DNA of 56,509 nt from Falsibacillus pallidus (GTDB taxonomy: Bacteria; Bacillota; Bacilli; Bacillales; DSM-25281): contig NZ_QQAY01000020.1 in assembly GCF_003350505.1 (NCBI RefSeq), positions 1 to 56,509 on the forward strand, read 5' to 3'. Below the pieces are notes generated by a model. It worked only from the letters and a program-made list of their open reading frames with translations. It had not been told where the DNA came from and ran no database searches. Made by a program: the position numbers and the translations under genes. Below, one piece after another: positions 20,419-27,818 of this stretch. Each line of letters begins with the position of its first letter. Position 1 is the stretch's first letter.

Positions 20419-21492
20419 ATGAGAGGAATTCATAATAGTTCTAAACGACTGCGGGATTTGAGTCAAAATGAAGGCAGTCATGGAAGCGATAAGGATAGGA
20501 TGAGACATGTATGCCGGGAGCTTGCTTATGTAACTAATTCGGGGACGGATGACTGTCCAGGTAATACGGTATCGGTCATTGATACGGAAACGGATCGTGT
20601 AGTCGATACGATTAAAGTAGGGAGTCGGCCAACCGGGGTGGCGATTACACCTAATGGCAGAAGAGTTTATGTAGCTAATCGGGAAGACAACTCGGTATCG
20701 GTGATTGATACGGCAGCTGGTAAAGTGGTTGATACGATCGATTCAGTTGGAAATGGTCCGGTAACTATCGTAATTACTCCTGACGCTACGAGGGCTTATG
20801 TGTCTAATTTTCGAGAGAATACAGTGTCTGTTATTGATCTTACCAGTAATGTAGTCACGGATGTTATACCTGTTAGACACTTTCCTTTAGGCCAAGCAGT
20901 GGGCAACACCCCTTTCGGAACAAGGGATTATGTTGCGAATTTTTATGACGACACGGTTTCCGTCATAAATGCCAATCCGAATTCGAAGTTTTATAATAAA
21001 GTCATTTTTACGATCTCTGTAGGGGATGGACCGGTGGATGTAGCGCTCACCCCAGACCGGAGCACGGCTTATGTAACAAATGAATTTAGTAATACAGTGT
21101 CCGCGATTGATACAGGAACGAATAAGGTGACGACGATTGCGGTAGGCAGGGCTCCTACAGGTGTTGGAATCGGAAATACTCCATATGGGATAAGAGCTTA
21201 TGTTACCAATGAAGAATCTGATGAAATTTACGTCATAGACGCAGCCCCCACATCTCCTACCTATAATACAGTCGTCGATGTCATTGTGAAAAATGTAGGA
21301 GACTCACCGAGCGATGTCGCCTTTACCGCTAATGGATTAAAAGCATATGTCCCGAACAACTTTGATAACAACGTCTCAGTAATCGACACATTCACCAATA
21401 AAGTAATCCGCACAATTGATGTCGGAGTATTTCCCAATTTAATAGCGATAGGCAGAGTGTGCAGAATCAACAGTGAACATCATGAAAACTAA
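20419..21492 (+). CDS. YVTN/YncE-type beta-propeller repeat protein
   Basis: A 357-residue protein built of about seven ~42-residue repeats with the consensus (A)YVTN-x-x-x-N-T-V-S-V-I-D-T-x-T-x-x-V-x-x-T-I-x-V-G-x-x-P-x-G-V-A-x-T-P-x-G, i.e. a YVTN beta-propeller. No signal peptide or anchor is visible: the N-terminus is charged, so it is either cytosolic, spore-associated or exported by another route. Start ATG with TTAGGAGGTG. The gene is flanked on both sides by the same terminator-plus-27-bp repeat unit (about 110 bp). Ligand and role unknown. Confidence 0.88.
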   Translation: MRGIHNSSKRLRDLSQNEGSHGSDKDRMRHVCRELAYVTNSGTDDCPGNTVSVIDTETDRVVDTIKVGSRPTGVAITPNGRRVYVANREDNSVSVIDTAAGKVVDTIDSVGNGPVTIVITPDATRAYVSNFRENTVSVIDLTSNVVTDVIPVRHFPLGQAVGNTPFGTRDYVANFYDDTVSVINANPNSKFYNKVIFTISVGDGPVDVALTPDRSTAYVTNEFSNTVSAIDTGTNKVTTIAVGRAPTGVGIGNTPYGIRAYVTNEESDEIYVIDAAPTSPTYNTVVDVIVKNVGDSPSDVAFTANGLKAYVPNNFDNNVSVIDTFTNKVIRTIDVGVFPNLIAIGRVCRINSEHHEN

Positions 21493-21499
21493 AAAGTGG

Positions 21500-21528
21500 G
21501 GAAGCAGGGGGACGGTTCCGGTGCTTCC
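21500..21528. repeat. GGAAGCA..TGCTTCC palindromic repeat, copy 2
   Basis: GGAAGCA / TGCTTCC around GGGGGACGGTTCCGG, directly after the YVTN gene; same family as 18315-18343. Confidence 0.6.
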
Positions 21529-21562
21529 GAATATAAAAACCACATTTTGAAATAATACGTTC

Positions 21563-21600
21563 AAGTCCTGTATCACTTTGGTGGTGCAGGGCTTTTTCTA
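21563..21600 (+). terminator. Terminator-like repeat (AAGTCCTG..CAGGGCTT), copy 2
   Basis: AAGTCCTG-tatcactttggtggtg-CAGGGCTTTTTCTAT; matches 20270-20310 except for three positions in the loop region. Terminates the YVTN gene. Confidence 0.7.
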
Positions 21601-21645
21601 TGAAGGTGGGATATTCGAGAATGGCTGCTTGCTGCCAGTGGAAAT

Positions 21646-21672
21646 GGGACAGTAAACCTGTCCCCATGTCCC
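21646..21672. repeat. 27-bp GGGACA..TGTCCC repeat, copy 3
   Basis: Identical to copy 2 at 20352-20378 and 83 bases downstream of its terminator-like partner, the same spacing as in copy 2. Confidence 0.9.
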
Positions 21673-21727
21673 GTGTGTTAAACTGTAATTAATTGAATAT
21701 TCTTTTATTGTGGGAGAGGGGTGCTGT

Positions 21728-22225
21728 ATGAAACAGCTTTATATTAAGCAAAAGGTGTTCAGTTTGAACAGTAAGTTTACGGTCAAGGATCAGGAGGAGA
21801 ATGATGCTTATTATGTTGAAGGAAGCTTTTTAAAAATCCCGAAGACGTTCTCCGTTATGAATACAGCAGGAGAAGAGGTTGCACTTGTCACGAAAAAGGT
21901 CATGAGCTTTTTGCCGAAGTTTTTTGTGGAGGTAAATGGGCAGGAAGTGTTGACCATTAAGAAAGAGTTTTCGTTCTTGAAAGCACGCTATACGATTGAT
22001 GCGGCGGGAATTGAAGTTAAGGGCAACTGGCTGGATATGGATTTTCAAGTCTTGCAGAATGGGGAAGTGATCGGGCAGGTGAGCAAGGAATGGTTCACTT
22101 GGGGAGACAGCTACAGGGTCCAAGTTATGAAAGATGAGATGGAGACCATCCTTATTGCGTTGGTTGTGGCGATTGATTGTGTGAAGGCCGACCAGGCCGC
22201 AGCTTCTTCAGCAGCGAATAATTAA
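21728..22225 (+). CDS. yxjI: LURP-one-related (DUF567/tubby-like) protein, YxjI-like
   Basis: A 165-residue protein of the LURP-one-related family, which folds as a tubby/scramblase-like beta barrel around a central helix. Family features: Y-I-K-Q-K-V-F-S-L, the K-F-T-V-K-D strand, E-G-S-F-L-K-I-P, and the late W-x-x-x-D-S-Y-R-V-Q-V segment. Start ATG 21728 has GGGAGAGGGG upstream; an earlier in-frame start at 21710 lies before that site. No signal peptide. B. subtilis YxjI is the same family; biochemical function is unknown. Confidence 0.85.
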   Translation: MKQLYIKQKVFSLNSKFTVKDQEENDAYYVEGSFLKIPKTFSVMNTAGEEVALVTKKVMSFLPKFFVEVNGQEVLTIKKEFSFLKARYTIDAAGIEVKGNWLDMDFQVLQNGEVIGQVSKEWFTWGDSYRVQVMKDEMETILIALVVAIDCVKADQAAASSAANN

Positions 22226-22239
22226 ATTCAGAAAAAACA

Positions 22240-22269
22240 TTGACATTCTCATCCATGTAAAAATATACT
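22240..22269 (+). promoter_or_regulatory. Strong sigma-A promoter of the ABC-F leader
   Basis: TTGACA (22240-22245), 18-bp spacer, TATACT (22264-22269). It drives a ~300-nt untranslated leader before the resistance-type ABC-F gene. Confidence 0.8.
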
Positions 22270-22353
22270 AATGATGAAAGTTTCAAAATCTAGAAAAGGA
22301 ATGGTACTGAGCGAATGTGGAATTAATCTTATTTTGGAAGGGATAACACTCAT

Positions 22354-22491
22354 ATGAATATGAAAATGAGAACCTGGAGAAATAGGATTAGTCTGTCCAT
22401 AAGAGCCTTTGCCGTTTGCCTTACAAATACACACAGAGTTTTTTTGTGCATGTATTTGTATGGAATTAAACGTATGCAAGTTTATTTGTGA
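22354..22491 (+). CDS. 45-codon leader peptide of the ABC-F attenuator
   Basis: ATG 22354 to TGA 22489-22491 encodes 45 residues beginning MNMKMRTWRNR and ending KRMQVYL. It has a good ribosome site (GGAAGGGA at 22336-22343) and lies between the promoter at 22240 and the intrinsic terminator at 22506. A perfect 10-bp hairpin (TACAAATACA / TGTATTTGTA, 22422-22460) sits inside it. Ribosomes stalled by an antibiotic here could alter folding and allow read-through into the ABC-F gene. Coding status is inferred from ribosome site and context; the sequence itself is not a known peptide. Confidence 0.6.
   Translation: MNMKMRTWRNRISLSIRAFAVCLTNTHRVFLCMYLYGIKRMQVYL
22422..22460 (+). promoter_or_regulatory. 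Hairpin within the ABC-F leader
   Basis: TACAAATACA-CACA / TG-TG.. TGTATTTGTA forms a perfect 10-bp stem that can extend by CACA/TGTG pairs. It lies inside the leader ORF and upstream of the terminator, as expected for an attenuator element. Confidence 0.65.
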
Positions 22492-22505
22492 TGGATATAG
22501 ATGCT

Positions 22506-22540
22506 AGCCTCTCCAGGGTTCTTGGAGAGGCTTTTTATTT
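22506..22540 (+). terminator. Attenuator terminator upstream of the ABC-F gene
   Basis: AGCCTCTCCA / TGGAGAGGCT hairpin followed by TTTTATTTT, 15 bases after the leader ORF stop and 43 before the ABC-F start. Just downstream ACCTCT (22548-22553) is complementary to the ABC-F ribosome site AGAGGT (22570-22575) and could also hide it. Confidence 0.85.
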
Positions 22541-22582
22541 TGAAAAAACCTCTCAAAAAGAACGTAAACAGAGGTGATAGTT

Positions 22583-24313
22583 ATGACAATGGTCATACAA
22601 GGAAAAGGATTACAGAAAAGTTTTGGAGAACGTGAGATCCTGCGGGATGTTCATTTTGATATACGAAAAGGGGAGAAGATCGGCCTTGTCGGCTGGAATG
22701 GTGCTGGGAAGTCAACGTTTGTGAAGATTCTTATGGACATGATGAAGCCTGACAAAGGATCCGTGACGATGTGGCCGGCAAACTTGAGGATCGGCTACCT
22801 GCCGCAGTCGACAGACTATTCCTTGTCGATTGATTCTGAACTGTTGAATGATGGGGAAAAGTTAATGGAGACCAGCAAGCTGCTTGGTCTCGCGAAGGAT
22901 CGTTTGGATCAAGAGGAGTTTGGGCATTTGAGCGGGGGAGAAAAGCTGAAGTTGTCCCTTGCGAAAATCTGGGCGAATTCGCCGGAGTTCTTGATCCTGG
23001 ATGAACCGACCAACCATATGGATATGCAGGGGGTGGGTTGGCTGATTGATGAGGTGAGTAGCTACACGGGTGCTGCCATCATCATTTCTCATGACCGCTA
23101 CTTTTTAGATGAAACCGTCTCGAAAATATTTGAGCTGGAAGATGGGGAGCTTACGATATACGACGGGAATTACTCCGCTTATCAACAGGAGAAGCATAGA
23201 AGGTATGAACAGAATAAGCGGGATTATGAAAAACAGCAGCGGAAGGTAGAGATGATCGAAAAGCAGATCACCAATTTAAAAGAATGGTCAGCGAAAGCCC
23301 ATCGCGAAGCGGGGAAAGGCGGGTCAGATTCGGAAAACCGCCAGATGGGACTGCGTGAATTCGAGCGGGCAAAAGCCAAGAAAACCGACAACCAGGTAAA
23401 GTCGAAGATGAAACGGCTGAACCTGGAATTATCGAAGAATGAAGTGAAGAAGCCGAAAGAAGAGAAATCCGTTACGTTTCAATTTGAATCAGACATCAAG
23501 CGGGGCAAGCGGATTTTGGAAGCAAAAGGAATCAAAAAAGAGTTCGGCAGCCGGGTGCTGTTTGATAAAAGCAATTTTTACGTGAAGCATGGGGAACGGA
23601 TCGGCTTGCTTGGACCGAATGGAGCAGGGAAAACGACATTCATTAATATCCTGCTTCAAAAAGAGGTGCTTACGGGCGGGGAACTATGGATCAGTGAATC
23701 GACGAAATGCGCTTACCTATCACAGGATGTGAGCGACCTTCCTAGCGAAAAGACGCCGCTAGAGTACTTGGATCTGACAGAGAAGCAGCTGCAGACGAAA
23801 GCGAGAACCCTCATTTCTACTATGGGGATCGGGCAGGAAATTCTGGAGAAGCCGATTTCTCAGTTAAGTCTTGGAGAGCGGACCAGGATCAAGCTCATTC
23901 AGATGATCCTGATGGAATATGACTTGTTGATTTTAGATGAACCGACGAACCATCTGGATTTGCCGAGCAGGGAAGAGCTGGAGAGAACGCTGAGTACGTT
24001 TACCGGAACCCTGATCATCGTGTCGCATGACCGCTACTTGATTGAAAAGCTGTGTAATAAATTGCTGGTCATTGAAGACGGAAAGATCCAGCCTTTTGAA
24101 ATAGGATTGAAAGAATATGAAGAACGAAAAAAGAACGTGCATTCACAAGAAGAACGAAATGTCCTCGAAGAACTGGCTCTGGTTGAAACAAAAATGACAG
24201 AGCTGCTGGGGAAAATCAGCTTCTTGGTGAAGGATACGGAAGAATATAACCGCATTGATAAAGAGCTGGCGGCGTGCATGGAAGCGAAGCGCGGGTTGAA
24301 GAAGCTGTTGTAA
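22583..24313 (+). CDS. VmlR/Vga-like ribosome-protection ABC-F ATPase
   Basis: A 576-residue ABC-F protein, no membrane span. Domain 1: Walker A G-W-N-G-A-G-K-S-T (37-45), LSGGE (116-120), DEPTNHMD (140-147). Linker 200-290 with an antibiotic-resistance loop near 240-262. Domain 2: GPNGAGKTT (344-352), L-S-L-G-E-R signature, DEPTNHLDLPSREELE, and a C-terminal extension (LLGKISF..) like that of B. subtilis VmlR. From memory its segments follow VmlR throughout, which frees ribosomes of lincosamides, streptogramin A and pleuromutilins. Start ATG 22583 after AGAGGTG. The antibiotic-attenuator-like leader supports a resistance role; the spectrum cannot be read. Confidence 0.85.
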   Translation: MTMVIQGKGLQKSFGEREILRDVHFDIRKGEKIGLVGWNGAGKSTFVKILMDMMKPDKGSVTMWPANLRIGYLPQSTDYSLSIDSELLNDGEKLMETSKLLGLAKDRLDQEEFGHLSGGEKLKLSLAKIWANSPEFLILDEPTNHMDMQGVGWLIDEVSSYTGAAIIISHDRYFLDETVSKIFELEDGELTIYDGNYSAYQQEKHRRYEQNKRDYEKQQRKVEMIEKQITNLKEWSAKAHREAGKGGSDSENRQMGLREFERAKAKKTDNQVKSKMKRLNLELSKNEVKKPKEEKSVTFQFESDIKRGKRILEAKGIKKEFGSRVLFDKSNFYVKHGERIGLLGPNGAGKTTFINILLQKEVLTGGELWISESTKCAYLSQDVSDLPSEKTPLEYLDLTEKQLQTKARTLISTMGIGQEILEKPISQLSLGERTRIKLIQMILMEYDLLILDEPTNHLDLPSREELERTLSTFTGTLIIVSHDRYLIEKLCNKLLVIEDGKIQPFEIGLKEYEERKKNVHSQEERNVLEELALVETKMTELLGKISFLVKDTEEYNRIDKELAACMEAKRGLKKLL

Positions 24314-24352
24314 CTCCTATTGGCATAATAGTGAGATACAGCGGAAATAAGT

Positions 24353-24388
24353 ACCCTCTGGACATTTTTGGTCTGGAGGGTTTTCTAT
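24353..24388 (+). terminator. Intrinsic terminator after the ABC-F gene
   Basis: ACCCTC-tg-GAC-atttttg-GTC-tg-GAGGGT hairpin followed by TTTCTATT. The CCCTCTGGAC arm is shared with the elements at 16551 and 18280. Confidence 0.8.
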
Positions 24389-24524
24389 TACTATTAGACG
24401 TATGAAGGGTTTTTGCAAGAGGATGGACAACCTCCCTGTCTCTTGTCTGACATCTACATAGTATGAATGTGGAGGTTTCTTTTTTAAGAGGAGCCTATCG
24501 AGTTGATAGGGAGGTGAATAGAGT

Positions 24525-25052
24525 ATGTATCTAGACTATGATAATGAAGGCAAGTGCATCGAATGTCCGGATGTGAAAAAGCATCGGAAAGATGGCAAGC
24601 ATAAAAACAGAAGGGAGTCCGCTTTTCGGGCAATCAATACTAAAGCCCAGCCTGTAGAGGCCAATCAAACGGTAAAAGTGTATTTTGATAGGGAAGAGTT
24701 CGATCTTGGCCATGAATACGAGCCTTGTCCGTCCGTCTTTGAGCCGCGTAATGACGGAGTCTATTTAATTACGACAACTGTTGGATTTCAACCTGAAAGT
24801 TTTAATGAAAATTACAGAGCCAGAGTGGAATTCAGAATAAATGGCCAGCCGTTTGAAGCTGCAGACAATGATTTCTGGGGCACAGGAGTCCCATATGCCA
24901 ATGCAGTCGCAGTCACCGCCATCTTAAAGCTGGAAGCGGATGATACTGTAGAAGTTTTTGTGCAAAGTTCCGTCGCTGGAAGCATTTTAGCTTCAGTACC
25001 AGGAAGCGGAGTTAATTCTTTTTCAGGTGCTAGACTTGTAGATTTGCGATAA
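24525..25052 (+). CDS. C1q/TNF-like jelly-roll domain protein
   Basis: A 175-residue protein. After a short Cys-containing, basic N-terminus (C-I-E-C, K/R-rich, 1-33) comes a domain of about 135 residues that reads as a C1q-like jelly roll: S-A-F-R-A-I-N-T-K-A, the F-D-L-G-H-E-Y strand, G-V-Y-L-I-T-T-T-V-G-F, R-V-E-F-R-I-N-G-Q, and the final F-S-G-A-R-L-V-D-L. Bacillaceae use such trimeric domains in spore-surface proteins. GGGAGGTGA site before ATG. No collagen repeat and no signal peptide. A CATA-box at 24457 weakly resembles a late sporulation -10 element; spore location is inference. Confidence 0.75.
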   Translation: MYLDYDNEGKCIECPDVKKHRKDGKHKNRRESAFRAINTKAQPVEANQTVKVYFDREEFDLGHEYEPCPSVFEPRNDGVYLITTTVGFQPESFNENYRARVEFRINGQPFEAADNDFWGTGVPYANAVAVTAILKLEADDTVEVFVQSSVAGSILASVPGSGVNSFSGARLVDLR

Positions 25053-25063
25053 ACGATACTATG

Positions 25064-25092
25064 GGAAGCAGCGGGACGTTTCTGCTGCTTCC
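25064..25092. repeat. GGAAGCAGC..GCTGCTTCC palindromic repeat, copy 3
   Basis: A 9-bp perfect inverted repeat with an 11-base loop (GGGACGTTTCT). Third copy of the GGAAGC family. The spacer 25053-25432 holds this, otherwise only AT-rich sequence and an AGGAGGTGAT-ATG site opening a 5-codon frame at 25360. Confidence 0.65.
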
Positions 25093-25432
25093 TCTTAACT
25101 ATGGTAATACAAAGATACATTCCGATCGGTTTTTTTAGTCTGAATATTATAATTACTTTAGTGAGAAATATTGACAATCATAGCGGAGCATGAAATTATG
25201 TATTTAGACAACCTCTATTTTCCTCTAACAATTAGTATTCTCCCTTGCTGCAAGATATGATAGGCTACCTTCAAATGGCCTTTCCCTCAGGATTCTCTCG
25301 CAACTCTTTAACATTCATTTTCCCTTTAAAATCAATAACATATTTTTTAGGAGGTGATATGCCTTGTAAAGAATAGATTAGTTTAATATTTTCAGACAGG
25401 CTATTTTATTTGTATATGAAGGAGGACAATTA

Positions 25433-25762
25433 ATGGGTCACGATATTTCGGGCTACAATCATTCAGGGAAGGAAATTGCCTACGCACGTTTTAGTATGGG
25501 CAATTATAATGCTTCTTTATTGTACAGTTTTTTAGATGCACTTGATTATCATGCGGGAGCCAGTGGATCAGGAGGTGGATCTAAGTTTTCTATCGTGCAA
25601 ATTGAAAATGCCTTAAAAGCTTATCATCAATATTATAAAAAAGAGGATACAAAGGCAGAAGATGAATTCGAAGAGTGGGATAAAAAGCAAATTTCGGATT
25701 TCTTGCAAAATTGTTTAGTCACAGCAAAAGAAGAAGGAAGTGTAAAAGTGTTATTTGGATAA
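25433..25762 (+). CDS. Conserved-looking hypothetical protein, 109 aa
   Basis: Not recognised. Soluble, no signal peptide; N-terminal half has G-H-D-I-S-G-Y-N and Y-A-R-F-S-M-G, then a Gly/Ser loop (SGSGGGS) and an acidic, helical C-terminal half rich in Glu and Lys. ATG with an excellent AAGGAGG site. Stands alone between two AT-rich spacers in the accessory region. Function unknown. Confidence 0.72.
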   Translation: MGHDISGYNHSGKEIAYARFSMGNYNASLLYSFLDALDYHAGASGSGGGSKFSIVQIENALKAYHQYYKKEDTKAEDEFEEWDKKQISDFLQNCLVTAKEEGSVKVLFG

Positions 25763-25908
25763 ACTTATTAATCTTCTGCGGAATACCTCAAATTCTAATC
25801 CACTATACTTGTCCACTCATAAATCTTTAATCCAAACTCCATCAAAAGATAATTTCAATCAATGATATAATGATTCAAACCACTATCCTTATGCGGAGGG
25901 ACTAATCT

Positions 25909-26169
25909 ATGAAATGGTCTGAAGTACGCAAGCTCTTTCCGGAACGTTGTGTATTAGTAGAAGCACTGCAATCACAAACAAAAGGAAAAGAAAAATTCAT
26001 AGAGGAAATGGCGGTTATCGATGATTTTGAAAATGGAAATGCTGCATGGAAAGTCTACAAAAAACTTCATATGGAGAACCAGAATCGAGAATTATATATT
26101 TTTCATACGAACAATGAAGAGATAAAGGTGATTGAGCAGCCATATATAGGGGTGCGAAGAAAAATATAA
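25909..26169 (+). CDS. Hypothetical protein, 86 aa
   Basis: Not firmly recognised. A small basic soluble protein (M-K-W-S-E-V-R-K-L-F-P-E-R-C-V-L-V-E-A-L) with alternating strand-like and helical parts, ending in Y-I-G-V-R-R-K-I. It has a GCGGAGGG ribosome site 11 bases before ATG. The strand-turn pattern of small Bacillus hypothetical proteins of this sort has been linked by some to antitoxin-like folds, but I see no toxin partner here and make no claim. Confidence 0.65.
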   Translation: MKWSEVRKLFPERCVLVEALQSQTKGKEKFIEEMAVIDDFENGNAAWKVYKKLHMENQNRELYIFHTNNEEIKVIEQPYIGVRRKI

Positions 26170-26174
26170 AGCAT

Positions 26175-26235
26175 GGGGAACGGTTCGCATGCTTCCCATT
26201 AACTTCGGAAGCCTAAGAACCGCCCCCACGCTTCC
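26175..26235. repeat. Degenerate GGAAGC..GCTTCC repeat, copy 4
   Basis: GGGGAACGGTTCGCATGCTTCCC followed by GGAAGC...GCTTCC (26207-26235). Weaker match to the family at 18315, 21500 and 25064. Confidence 0.45.
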
Positions 26236-26292
26236 ACATCCAAACTATGTTATAGTAGGAGTTAATAAATACTCTAATAAAGGGGTTTGGAT

Positions 26293-27687
26293 ATGATGGA
26301 AGATCAGATTAAATTGTATGATCATCACAAAGAGATTCAGCTGCAGCCTCAAAACGCCGCATTTTATTTGCAAGGGGAGATCATTGAAGCGATAAGCGGG
26401 GACAATGAATTGTACTATTTGTTCTTCTATAAATCCCGTTTTCTCACTGCGAAAAAAGCGAAAAGAGTTGCCCGTCTTTCCTACATTGAACAGGCTTATA
26501 AAAAAGGCATCGTTATCCAATCACCTCATCCGCTCATCCATTCATTGATTACTTCCAATCACCCCTGCCAGATCAACAGTTTTCAACCATTACTGAGAAA
26601 ATTAGATACACTGTATACTCCGCAGGAAAAAGCCTTCATTCTCACATTTTTTGAATCCGTCATTCCTAAAAAACAACTATTTGAAGAACTGAAATCAATT
26701 TATTATACATATCGCCGAAACGGGCAGATGTATCTCGGCTACCAAATCGTCCGTATTTTAATGAATTTTGCACCGAAACATAGTTTGGTAAAAGAGCTTG
26801 CCCATAACATCATGTTCAATAAATTTGCCAATCTCTACAATGAAAAGCCAGAGAATCTAATGGCTAAAGACCAGCTTGCTGCAGAAAACATGTTATTTTC
26901 CCAGAAAGATGTTGATCCATACTTTGAGCAGCTTGCCGCCATTTTAGAAAAAGAATCCCGATGGATTGAACTGACTGCTCTATATATTTACAAGCTTACC
27001 TCAATTCCTTCTGCTGACCATTACAGCAACCTCATTAATCTGCTTCAACAGCATTTTACCGAAAATGAAACGATAGATATTTTAGAAAAATTATCCTTTC
27101 AAATACCTTCCTATCTTCCTTTACAAAAGGATTTATTCAAAAGATATTTACAAAGTCATCATATCGATGGAGTTTTCCGAATGGTCAATAACCATGAATT
27201 CACCCTTGATAGCTCCCAAGTTCAACTGCTGGGCGACGTGTTGGAACAGATGGATCCAGAAACACATTCAATACAGCCCGAGACACTTCAAACCCTGCTG
27301 AAATCGGTCATTCATTTACACCCGGAAAAATCCGAGCAGCTTCTGAATAAATTCGTCATCACCTTATTAAAGACAAATGATTTGGTTTATATGAAAGAAT
27401 GGCTCAAGCCTTTGAAAGAAAATAATGAAATGCCGCGGATCTTTAAAACAATCGATACGATGCATCAGATCAGCGACGACTTAGACCAAATGCAAACGCT
27501 TGGAAAAATGTATTACGAATTTAAGCAGCTGGATAAAGCCCTCGAGTGCTTTAGCTGGGAAATGGAGCTCGAACCCGCTGATCCCCATCCAGTCCAATGG
27601 GTATCCAAGATCTATCGGGAAAAAGGGATGATCCAGGAATCAGAAGCCTATCGCGATTTGTGTGTTCAGCTTCAGAAGCAGGCTTAG
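26293..27687 (+). CDS. Large helical TPR-like hypothetical protein
   Basis: A 464-residue soluble, helix-rich protein. The C-terminal part (L-G-K-M-Y-Y-E-F-K-Q-L-D-K-A-L-E-C-F and W-V-S-K-I-Y-R-E-K-G) has the helix-turn-helix spacing of TPR motifs, and the rest reads as degenerate helical repeats. No signal peptide. Start ATG 26293 (or 26296) with AAAGGGG upstream. Single-gene unit. Bacillaceae contain TPR-type hypothetical proteins of this kind; partner unknown. Confidence 0.8.
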   Translation: MMEDQIKLYDHHKEIQLQPQNAAFYLQGEIIEAISGDNELYYLFFYKSRFLTAKKAKRVARLSYIEQAYKKGIVIQSPHPLIHSLITSNHPCQINSFQPLLRKLDTLYTPQEKAFILTFFESVIPKKQLFEELKSIYYTYRRNGQMYLGYQIVRILMNFAPKHSLVKELAHNIMFNKFANLYNEKPENLMAKDQLAAENMLFSQKDVDPYFEQLAAILEKESRWIELTALYIYKLTSIPSADHYSNLINLLQQHFTENETIDILEKLSFQIPSYLPLQKDLFKRYLQSHHIDGVFRMVNNHEFTLDSSQVQLLGDVLEQMDPETHSIQPETLQTLLKSVIHLHPEKSEQLLNKFVITLLKTNDLVYMKEWLKPLKENNEMPRIFKTIDTMHQISDDLDQMQTLGKMYYEFKQLDKALECFSWEMELEPADPHPVQWVSKIYREKGMIQESEAYRDLCVQLQKQA

Positions 27688-27818
27688 AAAGCAATAGAAC
27701 GGAACCTGTGATTTACTGGTATTTGGCTGCAGCCTTCCTGTAAAATGGAAAAAGGGCAACTGAATTATTTTATATCATCTTAATGGAAACCTAAATGTAT
27801 ATAATGAGGAGATTTTTT

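Noticed and set aside
25360-25377. Excellent AGGAGGTGAT-ATG ribosome site opening a five-codon frame (ATG CCT TGT AAA GAA TAG)
   Set aside because: Too short to call a gene; no terminator or regulated gene in phase with it. Could be the scar of a decayed gene.
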